Positions 17,409 to 25,573 of a DNA stretch of 59,265 nucleotides are shown one piece after another. The first letter of the stretch is position 1, and each line of letters starts with the position of its first letter. The notes below the pieces were generated by a model. The model did not search any database and was not told the DNA's origin. It was given only the letters and a program-made list of their open reading frames with translations. The stretch is from Paludibacteraceae bacterium (lineage in GTDB: Bacteria > Bacteroidota > Bacteroidia > Bacteroidales > Paludibacteraceae), in assembly GCA_905234685.1 (NCBI GenBank), contig CAJOIR010000010.1:1-59265 (forward strand). The letters run 5' to 3'. Both the position numbers and the translations under genes were made by a program.

Positions 17409-19649
17409 ATGAAACGTATAGTATTGTCATTATTCGCAGTGTGTGCATGCACTCTGCTTTCAGCACATCTTTATCTTGACCCGTCACAACCTCTTGAGCA
17501 ACGGGTAGAAGACGCTCTTGCACACATGACCCTGCAAGAGAAGATAGCAGTCATTCATGCACAGTCGAAGTTCTCTTCACCAGGTGTTGCCAGACTCGGC
17601 ATTCCCGGACTTTGGTGCACTGACGGTCCTCACGGCATACGTCCTGAAGTATTGTGGGATGAATGGAATCAGGCAGGTTGGACAAATGATTCATGTACTG
17701 CATTCCCTGCTCTCACAGGACTTGCCGCCACATGGAATACAGAGTTGGCAAGACTATATGGCGAGATGCTCGGAGAAGAAGCTCTATACCGCAACAAGAG
17801 TGTAGTACTCGGACCTGGTGTGAATATATACCGCACTCCTTTCAACGGACGCAACTTCGAGTATATGGGAGAAGATCCACTGCTGGCATCAGAGATGGTA
17901 ATACCCTATATTCAAGGACTTCAGTCGAAAGGTGTTGCTGCATGCGTAAAGCATTATGCACTCAACAATCAGGAGTATAACCGTCATGGTTACAATGTGA
18001 ATCTCTCCGACCGTGCTTTGTATGAGTTATATCTGCCAGCCTTCAAAGCTGCTGTTATAGAGGGAGGTGCATGGAGCATAATGGGTTCTTATAATTTCTA
18101 CAAAGGCCAGCACGCATGTCATAACCAATATCTGCTGAAAGACATACTTCGTGACGAATGGCACTTCGACGGTACAGTCATCTCAGATTGGGGAGGTACT
18201 CATGATACCGATGAGGCAGTGCACAACGGTCTTGACCTTGAATATGGCACTTGGACAGACGGTATGACGCACAACAAGGCCAATGCTTATGCCGCTTACT
18301 ATATGGCAGATGCATATATGGAGGGTATTAAGAGTGGGAAATACGACACCAAGGAACTGGATGAGAAAGTGCGTAATGTGCTCAGGCTTATATTACGCAC
18401 TTCAATGAACCCTCACAAAGGATTCGGGAATATGGTGTCTGAAAAGCATAAGCAAGCAGCAAGAGCAATAGCCCAAGAGAGCATCGTCCTGCTAAAAAAC
18501 GAAGGCCGTCTGCTGCCTGTGAAAGAAGATGTGAAGACTATACTCGTAGTTGGTGAGAACGCCATTCGTATGACTACAATAGGCGGAGGCTCATCACAAC
18601 TGAAAGCTAAATACGAAGTCTCTCCGCTTGAAGGAATGTCAAACAAGGCGCCTAACAAAGTGTTATATGAAAGAGGCTACGACAGCAAGGAGTATGCAGT
18701 GCAGGACGGATTGAAGAGTAAACAGGAGCTTAGTGAGTCACGCAGTGCAGAACAACTGATGCAAGACGCGACAGAAGCAGCAAAGAAGGCTGACATAGTG
18801 GTCTTTATTGGAGGTCTTAACAAAGCTCCACATCAAGACTGCGAAGATGCCGACCGTGAGCGATACAACCTACCCTACAATCAAGACAAACTTATTGAAG
18901 CGCTGGCAGAAGCAAACAAAAATATTGTGGTAGTGATAGAGTCAGGTAATGCAGTAGCTATGCCGTGGTTACAGAAAGTACCCGCAATAGTGCAGACATG
19001 GTATGGAGGCTCTGAAGGCGGCAACGCTCTTGCCGATGTGCTATTCGGCGATGTCAATCCTTCTGGCAAACTGCCTTTCACCATCTGCAGCCGCATAGAA
19101 GACTACCCTTCTCACCAATACGGAGAAGAAGGTTATCCAGGTGTTGACGGTCAGGTGTATTATAAAGAAGATATATTTGTCGGCTACAGATATACAGACC
19201 TATACAAACAGAAGAAAAAGATAAAGGCTTACAAACTGAATGCTCCCAATCAGCCTCTCTTTGCCTTCGGTCACGGTTTGAGTTACACCACATTTGAATA
19301 CGGCAAAGCACAATTAGACAATCCCAAAATCAAACAATCAGGAAATCAAACAATCCACATCTCAATTCCTGTTACAAACACAGGCAAACGTGCAGGCAAA
19401 GAGGTAGTGCAACTATATATCTCCGACCTCAAGTCAACACTACCAAGACCTGTGAAGGAACTCAAAGCATTCAAGAAGATAGAGTTGCAAGCAGGAGAAA
19501 CCAAGCAAGTGGAATTCGTCATTACTGAAGACATGCTGCAATACTTCAATGCAGACAAACACCAATGGGAGACAGAAGCAGGCGACTTTGAAGCAATCAT
19601 AGCTTCTTCTGCAACTGACATCAAAGCACGTGTAAAGTTCTCGTTGTAA
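17409..19649 (+). CDS. GH3 family beta-glucosidase
   Basis: A 746-residue secreted or periplasmic enzyme with signal peptide (TLLSAH region). The N-terminal barrel shows GLWCTDGPHGIR, KHYALNNQEYNRHGYN and the nucleophile Asp260 in VISDWGGTHD; then the alpha/beta sandwich domain (SIVLLKNEGRLLPV, GGGSSQLKAKYEVSPLEG) and the fibronectin-III-like C-terminus (FAFGHGLSYTTFEYG, VVQLYISD). GH3 enzymes release glucose from the non-reducing ends of beta-gluco-oligosaccharides; here it would complete the degradation of GH30 products. It starts 8 nt after the modular esterase and is the last plus-strand gene of the locus. Confidence 0.95.
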   Translation: MKRIVLSLFAVCACTLLSAHLYLDPSQPLEQRVEDALAHMTLQEKIAVIHAQSKFSSPGVARLGIPGLWCTDGPHGIRPEVLWDEWNQAGWTNDSCTAFPALTGLAATWNTELARLYGEMLGEEALYRNKSVVLGPGVNIYRTPFNGRNFEYMGEDPLLASEMVIPYIQGLQSKGVAACVKHYALNNQEYNRHGYNVNLSDRALYELYLPAFKAAVIEGGAWSIMGSYNFYKGQHACHNQYLLKDILRDEWHFDGTVISDWGGTHDTDEAVHNGLDLEYGTWTDGMTHNKANAYAAYYMADAYMEGIKSGKYDTKELDEKVRNVLRLILRTSMNPHKGFGNMVSEKHKQAARAIAQESIVLLKNEGRLLPVKEDVKTILVVGENAIRMTTIGGGSSQLKAKYEVSPLEGMSNKAPNKVLYERGYDSKEYAVQDGLKSKQELSESRSAEQLMQDATEAAKKADIVVFIGGLNKAPHQDCEDADRERYNLPYNQDKLIEALAEANKNIVVVIESGNAVAMPWLQKVPAIVQTWYGGSEGGNALADVLFGDVNPSGKLPFTICSRIEDYPSHQYGEEGYPGVDGQVYYKEDIFVGYRYTDLYKQKKKIKAYKLNAPNQPLFAFGHGLSYTTFEYGKAQLDNPKIKQSGNQTIHISIPVTNTGKRAGKEVVQLYISDLKSTLPRPVKELKAFKKIELQAGETKQVEFVITEDMLQYFNADKHQWETEAGDFEAIIASSATDIKARVKFSL

Positions 19650-19684
19650 TTACTTATCAGAAGAGTAACAACAGGCGTGACCAC

Positions 19685-21106
19685 TCACTCTTTTACCCAA
19701 ACGGAGTAGCCTTTAGATTCGAGCGTGAAGGTAGTAGCAGGTGAGAGTGTGGTATGCGTGAGGGTAGCATCGTTATGCACTGTCTCACTATCAAGCCACT
19801 TGGAATATCTTCCTTGTTCTATGCTGGAAAGAGTGAAAGTGACAGGCTCCGTTGCAAAGTTGAGAGCAACAAGGACGGTGTTGTCACCCTTAGTCTTAGT
19901 ATAACACAAGAGTGACGGTTGCCCGGTGTCAAGGAATGTTACTACGCCGCGTTCTGATTTTATCCCTCCACCAAGTGCAGGTTGCAAGTGACGGAGTGCA
20001 ACAAGTGTTGCAATAGTGTTCTTCAACTGTCTGTTAATTGAGTTCCAGTTAATGACAGAGCGGTTAAAATAGTCCTGCACAGGACGATAACCAATCTCCT
20101 GTCCGTTATAGAGGAGCGGCATGCCGTAGAGTGTGAATTCAAGGACAGTCATAAGAGGCACGTTAACACCGAAGTCGGAGAAGTAGTTCTTACCATCATT
20201 ACCGTCGTCGTGGTTGGTTAGATAGACCATACGATCCATATTGTCATACCGACTGTTGCTGACAAGAGTCTGACAGATGCTCCGCAGCGTCTTTGCCTTG
20301 TCGGTAGCACCTACCTGCTTAGCCGCACTATCGTGGAAATTCCAAGCATAGTCGTAGTCGAAACCTACATCATAAAGGTCTTTTCTGTCGATAAGGTCTC
20401 CTTCGGCAAGCATCCAGATACGTTTGTCAGGAGCAGCATTCTTTATTTCAGGTATTGCCCTCTTCCAGAAAGAGGCGGGAATAGCAGGTGAGGATATGTA
20501 GTCGAAGCGAAATCCATCAACAGAGGCTTCTTTTACCCAATACTTTACAGCATCAATCATAGCCTGTTGCATTGCAGAATTACTATAGTTGAGTTGATAT
20601 ACATCTCCATAGTCGTTCGGGTGTACAATCTTTCCATCCTTAGTCTGATAGTACTCCGGATGCTCTGTAACCCACACATGGTCGAGTCCTGTATGATTGG
20701 GCACCCAATCCAACCACACCTCTATTCCGAGATTGTGCGCCTCGTTTACGAAGTTGATGAGGTCACTGAGCGTACCATGATCAGGGTTGACCTTGGTATA
20801 GTCCTGAAGAGCGTATGGGCTGCCAAGAGAACCTATCTTGCCTTGCTTGCTCCTCGGCTGAATCGGCATAAGCCACACTATGTCAATGCCAAGAGTGCGC
20901 AACTCCTTAAGGCGTACCTGAGCAGCAGCGAGCGTACCCTCTTTGGTAAAGTTGTAGAGATTGAGCTCATAGATGACTCGGTGGTTGACATTGAGTGCAG
21001 TAGTGTTGCTGACAGAGAGCGGCTCAGTAGTGTCAGGGGGAGTAGTGTTGCATGCTACAGAGAGCATGAGGATAAGAGAGAGTGAAAGACAAAGTTTAAT
21101 ACGCAT
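19685..21106 (-). CDS. GH13 alpha-amylase family lipoprotein
   Basis: A 473-residue lipoprotein when started at the ATG at 21104-21106, which gives the signal peptide MRIKLCLSLSLILMLSVAC; the longer upstream frame runs through the promoter. GH13 motifs are present in order: WLDWVPNHTG (region I), DGFRFDYIS with the nucleophile Asp (II), WMLAEGD with the acid/base Glu (III) and YLTNHDDGN (IV). The family hydrolyses alpha-glucans. It is convergent with the GH3 gene and has its own promoter, so it need not belong to the beta-glucan locus. Confidence 0.93.
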   Translation of the reverse strand: MRIKLCLSLSLILMLSVACNTTPPDTTEPLSVSNTTALNVNHRVIYELNLYNFTKEGTLAAAQVRLKELRTLGIDIVWLMPIQPRSKQGKIGSLGSPYALQDYTKVNPDHGTLSDLINFVNEAHNLGIEVWLDWVPNHTGLDHVWVTEHPEYYQTKDGKIVHPNDYGDVYQLNYSNSAMQQAMIDAVKYWVKEASVDGFRFDYISSPAIPASFWKRAIPEIKNAAPDKRIWMLAEGDLIDRKDLYDVGFDYDYAWNFHDSAAKQVGATDKAKTLRSICQTLVSNSRYDNMDRMVYLTNHDDGNDGKNYFSDFGVNVPLMTVLEFTLYGMPLLYNGQEIGYRPVQDYFNRSVINWNSINRQLKNTIATLVALRHLQPALGGGIKSERGVVTFLDTGQPSLLCYTKTKGDNTVLVALNFATEPVTFTLSSIEQGRYSKWLDSETVHNDATLTHTTLSPATTFTLESKGYSVWVKE

Positions 21107-21134
21107 AGTTGTAAAATTATTCAGGTTTACGGCA

Positions 21135-21165
21135 CAAAGATATGAAAATAAACGTGAACCTGCAA
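21135..21165 (-). promoter_or_regulatory. Promoter of the GH13 gene
   Basis: Minus-strand TATCTTTG (21135-21142) and TTG (21163-21165), spacing 20 nt; start codon about 30 nt downstream. Confidence 0.7.
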
Positions 21166-21220
21166 GAGACTGAGACAAGACGTTGCAGTCAAGGAGACTG
21201 AAAGCAGGGAGAAAGTATAG

Positions 21221-21296
21221 TTATCGTCCGTGTATCGTCCGTGTATCTTCCGTATATCTTCCGTATATCTTCCGTGTATCTTCCGTGTATCGTTCG
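21221..21296. repeat. Tandem repeat of seven 11-nt units, consensus TGTATCTTCCG
   Basis: Units at 21221-21230 (10 nt, first one short) and then six of 11 nt to 21296, varying T(G/A)TATC(G/T)T(C/T)CG. The same array, with the same opening (TATAGTTATCGTCCGTG) and closing text (TGTATCGTTCGTGAAA), recurs at 29669-29733. Confidence 0.9.
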
Positions 21297-21312
21297 TGAA
21301 AGTATGAGTAGT

Positions 21313-21378
21313 TATGGGTTAGGGGATGAGGGTTTATGGGTTAAGGGATGAGGGTTTATAGGTTAGGGGTTAAGGGAA
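21313..21378. repeat. Three 22-nt tandem repeats upstream of the htrA promoter
   Basis: Units begin at 21313, 21335 and 21357 (TATGGGTTAGGGGATGAGGG-type, GT-rich on the plus strand); the third copy is diverged. They end 24 nt before the -24 element of the sigma-54-type promoter. Confidence 0.85.
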
Positions 21379-21402
21379 GTGAAGTCTGCCATGCGGATAC
21401 TT

Positions 21403-21418
21403 TGGCACAGACTTTGCA
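21403..21418 (+). promoter_or_regulatory. Sigma-54 (RpoN)-type -24/-12 promoter of htrA
   Basis: TGGCACA (21403-21409), 4 nt, TTGCA (21414-21418) matches the consensus TGGCAC[G/A]-N4-TTGC[A/T] with exact GG-to-GC spacing. The start would fall near 21429, about 44 nt before the chosen ATG. No good TTTG/TAnnTTTG pair lies nearby. Confidence 0.65.
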
Positions 21419-21472
21419 ACTATGTAAGAAAAAGATTATTTGAAAGTATATAAATCCGATAATTCAACAATT

Positions 21473-22960
21473 ATGAAACAGTTTATAAAGTATCTATTTT
21501 TGATAATAGTGGTAGCGGCAGTCAGCGTAGGCACAACATGGTTCTTTCTGCAGAAGGCAGGTCCGGAACTGGTGATGACAAAAGTAGTGAATGGAGATAC
21601 CGTTTCGGCAGTGCCTGTGCAGTACCAGCGTTTCGCCTCGCTTCCCCGTGCCGGCGAGACAGACTTCACAAATGCAGCAGAGTTGTCAGTCAACGCCGTC
21701 GTACACGTAAAGACCACCTACAAGAGTCAGGCTCGCTCTTACATGTCTGATCCGTTCTTCGAGTTTTTCTTCGGCCGCCCCGGACAACAACAACGTGAGA
21801 TGCCTGCCCAACAAGCCAGCGGCTCAGGTGTGATAATATCTCCAGACGGCTACATCGTAACAAACAACCATGTGATTGACAAGGCTCAGCAGATACAGGT
21901 AGTTCTTAACGACAAGCGTGAGTACGAAGCCACTCTTGTAGGCACAGACCCCAACACCGACATCGCCCTGCTGAAAATAGAGGCTCAGGATTTACCCGTA
22001 ATACTGATGGGTAACTCTGATGACCTTCGTGTAGGCGAATGGGTTCTTGCCGTTGGCAATCCTTTCAACCTGACATCAACAGTGACCGCAGGTATAGTGA
22101 GCGCGAAAGCAAGAAACATCAACATACTGAATGCAGACATGAAGATAGAGTCGTTCATTCAGACAGATGCAGCAGTCAACCCCGGCAACTCCGGCGGCGC
22201 ACTGGTCAACACCCGCGGCGAACTGGTAGGCATAAACACAGCGATAGCCTCGCAGACAGGTTCATACACAGGCTATTCGTTCGCAGTACCAACGAGCATA
22301 GTACAAAAGGTGGTTAGCGACATAAAGCAGTACGGCATAGTTCAACGTGCCATACTGGGCGTGCAGATGCAAGAAATAACCCCCGAACTGAAGAAAGAGA
22401 AAGGTCTGACCACATTGCAGGGAGCATACGTGGCGCGAGTAGTGGACGACGGTGCTGCTGCGAAGGCAGGAGTGAAGGAAGGCGATGTGATAACACAGAT
22501 TGACACTACCCCCATCAAGACCGGCACAGACCTTCAAGAACAAATAGGCAGACACCGTCCAGGAGATACTGTGACCCTGACGATACTCCGCAAAGGCAAC
22601 CTGCTTACCCTGACAGCAGAACTGACCAACAGGCAAGGCGGCACATCTCTGCTTGAGAAACAGAACGAAAGTGCAGTACTCGGTGCTCAGTTCGAGGAGT
22701 TGAATGACAAGTTAAAGAAGAGTTTAGGCATAGAATACGGCTTGCAGGTGAAGAGTCTGAAGTCGGGAAAACTGAAGAGTGCCGGTGTGCCTCAGGACTT
22801 CATAATACTGAAAGCCAACAACCGCGTGATTCGCAGTGAGGAAGACCTTAACGAAGTATTGGAGAATGCAATGTCAGCACCAGAGCGCGACAAGGTGTTA
22901 TTTCTAACCGGCTGCACACCACAGGGGAGAGTTCAATACTATGCGGTGGATTTGAATTAG
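21473..22960 (+). CDS. htrA: HtrA/DegP family periplasmic serine protease
   Basis: A 495-residue trypsin-like protease and chaperone of the cell envelope that degrades misfolded proteins. The ATG at 21473 gives an N-terminal membrane or signal segment (FIKYLFLIIVVAAVSVGTTW); an ATG 33 nt upstream has no such fit. The catalytic triad is His133 (TNNHVID), Asp163 (NTDIALLK) and Ser240 (NPGNSGGAL). PDZ 1 (about 285-385, AILGVQMQEI and ARVVDDGAAAKAGVKEGDVI) and a more divergent PDZ 2 (about 400-490) follow. It is transcribed alone, from a sigma-54-like promoter, and ends at a bidirectional terminator. Confidence 0.96.
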   Translation: MKQFIKYLFLIIVVAAVSVGTTWFFLQKAGPELVMTKVVNGDTVSAVPVQYQRFASLPRAGETDFTNAAELSVNAVVHVKTTYKSQARSYMSDPFFEFFFGRPGQQQREMPAQQASGSGVIISPDGYIVTNNHVIDKAQQIQVVLNDKREYEATLVGTDPNTDIALLKIEAQDLPVILMGNSDDLRVGEWVLAVGNPFNLTSTVTAGIVSAKARNINILNADMKIESFIQTDAAVNPGNSGGALVNTRGELVGINTAIASQTGSYTGYSFAVPTSIVQKVVSDIKQYGIVQRAILGVQMQEITPELKKEKGLTTLQGAYVARVVDDGAAAKAGVKEGDVITQIDTTPIKTGTDLQEQIGRHRPGDTVTLTILRKGNLLTLTAELTNRQGGTSLLEKQNESAVLGAQFEELNDKLKKSLGIEYGLQVKSLKSGKLKSAGVPQDFIILKANNRVIRSEEDLNEVLENAMSAPERDKVLFLTGCTPQGRVQYYAVDLN

Positions 22961-22980
22961 AGAACAAAGAAAAATGACAA

Positions 22981-23015
22981 AAAAATAGGGGCTACTATTC
23001 AAAGTAGCCCCTTTT
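22981..23015. terminator. Bidirectional terminator between htrA and glnS
   Basis: GGGGCTACT (22988-22996) pairs with AGTAGCCCC (23003-23011), loop of 6 nt. A T run follows on the plus strand and an A tract (T run on the minus strand) precedes it, so it can serve both convergent genes. Confidence 0.9.
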
Positions 23016-23027
23016 AATGTTATGTCA

Positions 23028-24707
23028 TTATTTCTTTTGCCAGTTGTCCTTTAACGAAGCTGTGCGGTTGAAGACAAGATGCTCCGGAGTACTGTCGTCA
23101 TCAACAACAAAGTAACCCTGTTTAAGGAACTGGAAGTGGTCTTGCGGCTGTGCAGATGCAAGTGCCTGTTCAACTTTAGCATTGGTTATACGAAGTGAAT
23201 CGGGGTTAAGCAATTCACGGAAATCACGCTCATCGGCAGAAGGATTCTCTACGGCAAAGAGTCGGTCATAGAGACGCACCTCCGCGTCAAGAGCGGAATC
23301 ACACTCAACCCAATTGATAGTAGCCTTTGTCTTACGGTTGCCTCCCTCAGTGCCAGATTTGGACTCAGGGTCGTAAGTAGCATATATAGTAGTGACATTG
23401 CCTTCTGCGTCTTTCTTGCAACCGGTAGCTTTGATGATATATGCGTTCTTGAGTCGCACTTCGCGGCCGTCTGGAGCAGCAGAGAGACGATAGAAGTTCT
23501 TGTCAGCATCCTCGCGGAAGTCTTCACGCTCAATCCAAAGCTCACGTGCGAAAGGCACATTGCGCGTACCAAGTTCAGGTATGCCATCGATGTTCTCGGC
23601 GGTGATGACCTCCTTGCTGTCAGCAGGGTAGTTGGTTATGACAAGTCTGACAGGGTCGAAGATGGCAGACACGCGAGGAGCCTTTTCTTTGAGGCACTCG
23701 CGCACTGTGTGTTCAAGCAGACCGAGGTCAATAGTGCCTTCAACCTTGGTATAGCCTATCTTGTCGATAAAAGTGCGAATGGCTTCCGCAGTGTAGCCTC
23801 TACGACGGAGACCACAAACAGTAGGCATACGCGGATCATCCCAACCTGCCACAAGCCCTTCTTTCACCAGTTGGAGCATCTTACGTTTAGACATGACGGT
23901 ATATGTGATGTTCAAACGGTTGAACTCGAACTGGCGCGGGCGATAGTTATTACCCCAAGGAGAGAGACACGGCTTGTTGTCCACGAACTGGTCAATAAAC
24001 CAGTCATACAAGGGACGGTGAACCACGAACTCAAGTGTGCAAATAGAATGAGTGACACCCTCGAAATAGTCAGACTGCCCATGTGCAAAGTCATACATCG
24101 GATATACATTCCACTGTCTGCCAGTACGGTGATGGGGATGAGTGGTGATGATTCGATACATGATAGGGTCACGGAAATGCATGTTAGGGTTAGCCATGTC
24201 TATCTTTGCACGGAGCACCATCTTGCCGTCAGGTATCTCACCAGCCTGCATAGCCTCGAAGAGACGGAGGTTTTCTTCAATGGGTCGGTCACGATAAGGT
24301 GAGTTTTGCCCAGGTTCGGTAGGAGTGCCTTTCTGCGCTGCTATCTCTTCCGCCGACTGCTCATCAACATAAGCCTTGCCTGCCTTGATGAACTGAATGG
24401 CAAGGTCGTAAAGTTGCTGGAAATAGTCAGACGCATAGTATATCTGTCCCCAGTGGAATCCAAGCCATGCTATGTCATGCTTGATGCTATCGACATACTC
24501 TGTGTCCTCCTTAACCGGGTTGGTATCATCGAAACGAAGGTTACATACTCCTCCATAACGTTCTGCAATGCCGAAGTCCATGCAGATAGCCTTAACGTGA
24601 CCTATATGCAAATAGCCATTAGGCTCAGGCGGGAAACGCGTTTGAATACGTCCGTCGTTCTTTTTTTCCTGCAGATCTTTCTCAACTATTTCTTCAATAA
24701 AGTTCAT
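23028..24707 (-). CDS. glnS: Glutamine--tRNA ligase
   Basis: The 559-residue class I synthetase charges tRNA-Gln directly. The HIGH-type motif PPEPNGYLHIGH lies near residues 26-37, CNLRFDDTNP near 56-65, and the KMSKS-equivalent VMSKRKML near 268-275. After that the GlnRS/GluRS anticodon-binding beta-barrels continue to the end. Length and motifs fit GlnRS and not GluRS. It is the last gene of the minus-strand run that includes the lipid A genes, 52 nt after lpxA. Confidence 0.97.
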   Translation of the reverse strand: MNFIEEIVEKDLQEKKNDGRIQTRFPPEPNGYLHIGHVKAICMDFGIAERYGGVCNLRFDDTNPVKEDTEYVDSIKHDIAWLGFHWGQIYYASDYFQQLYDLAIQFIKAGKAYVDEQSAEEIAAQKGTPTEPGQNSPYRDRPIEENLRLFEAMQAGEIPDGKMVLRAKIDMANPNMHFRDPIMYRIITTHPHHRTGRQWNVYPMYDFAHGQSDYFEGVTHSICTLEFVVHRPLYDWFIDQFVDNKPCLSPWGNNYRPRQFEFNRLNITYTVMSKRKMLQLVKEGLVAGWDDPRMPTVCGLRRRGYTAEAIRTFIDKIGYTKVEGTIDLGLLEHTVRECLKEKAPRVSAIFDPVRLVITNYPADSKEVITAENIDGIPELGTRNVPFARELWIEREDFREDADKNFYRLSAAPDGREVRLKNAYIIKATGCKKDAEGNVTTIYATYDPESKSGTEGGNRKTKATINWVECDSALDAEVRLYDRLFAVENPSADERDFRELLNPDSLRITNAKVEQALASAQPQDHFQFLKQGYFVVDDDSTPEHLVFNRTASLKDNWQKK

Positions 24708-24759
24708 AAAGGCATTATATTTTTTTGTGATTGAGTTGTACGATTATTTGTTGATCCGG

Positions 24760-25542
24760 TTATTTGTCCAAGTAGCCTTTAAGTATGCCACGCGGAGAAT
24801 TGCGAACGAAAAGTATTATCTCGTCGCGCTCAATGCTACTGGGTAGTTCAGCCTCAATACGCTCCATTGCCTGAGAGACATTGAGACCAGACTGGAATAT
24901 AAGGCGGTAGGTATCCTGAATACTATGTATTTGGTCGTTGGTGAAACCTCTGCGCCGCAGACCAATGCTATTGACACCACAGAACTGGATAGGCTCACGT
25001 GCAGCCATGATATAAGGAGGCACGTCTTTTGATATGCGACTACCTCCCTGAATCATCACATGAGAGCCAATATGTGTAAACTGATGTATGAGAGTGCCGC
25101 CACCGATGACGGCCCAATCGCCAACCTGCACTTCGCCTGCCAACTGTGTGGCATTGGACATGATGATGTTATCGCCCAGCACGCAGTCGTGTGCAATATG
25201 GCAATATGCCATGAGCAGACAGTTACTTCCAATAATGGTCTTACCCTTTGATGCCGTACCACGGTGAATGGTAACGAACTCACGTATGGTAGTGTTGTCG
25301 CCAATATATACATAACTGTCCTCTCCCTTGAACTTGAGATCCTGAGGAATGGCGCCAATGACAGCACCAGGGAAAATTGTGCAGTTCTTACCTATACGCA
25401 CACCCTCACAAATGGTCACATTGCTGCCTATCTTAGTGCCAGCACCAATCTCCACATTATTGTCAATACTTACAAACGGGTCAATGAGCACACTTGGGTC
25501 AATCTTAGCTCCCGGATGAATGTATGCAAGCGGTTGTCTCAT
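24760..25542 (-). CDS. lpxA: UDP-N-acetylglucosamine acyltransferase
   Basis: LpxA adds a 3-hydroxyacyl chain to UDP-GlcNAc, the first step of lipid A synthesis. The 260 residues show left-handed beta-helix hexapeptide repeats from the start (AYIHPGAKIDPSVLID), the catalytic His region LLMAYCHIAHDC near 115-126, and the C-terminal helical part with INSIGLRRRGF-like NSIGLRRRGFTNDQI. It lies 31 nt after lpxC in the same direction. Confidence 0.96.
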   Translation of the reverse strand: MRQPLAYIHPGAKIDPSVLIDPFVSIDNNVEIGAGTKIGSNVTICEGVRIGKNCTIFPGAVIGAIPQDLKFKGEDSYVYIGDNTTIREFVTIHRGTASKGKTIIGSNCLLMAYCHIAHDCVLGDNIIMSNATQLAGEVQVGDWAVIGGGTLIHQFTHIGSHVMIQGGSRISKDVPPYIMAAREPIQFCGVNSIGLRRRGFTNDQIHSIQDTYRLIFQSGLNVSQAMERIEAELPSSIERDEIILFVRNSPRGILKGYLDK

Positions 25543-25573
25543 ATCATTTACTATTTGATTATTTACAATTTTA

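Noticed and set aside
19650..19684. Weak inverted repeat between GH3 and GH13 genes as terminator
   Set aside because: The stem is short and interrupted and no T run follows on either strand.
21221..21378. Possible CRISPR array
   Set aside because: The units are directly adjacent, 11 or 22 nt long, without spacers, and no cas genes are present.
21179..21472. Extended N-termini of the GH13 (to 21178) and htrA (from 21440) frames
   Set aside because: The longer GH13 frame runs through its promoter and hides the lipoprotein signal; the longer htrA frame adds residues before the membrane segment and starts almost at the predicted transcript start.
25543..25573. Frameshift separating FabZ from LpxC
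   Set aside because: Only 31 nt lie between lpxC and lpxA, too short for any FabZ remnant.
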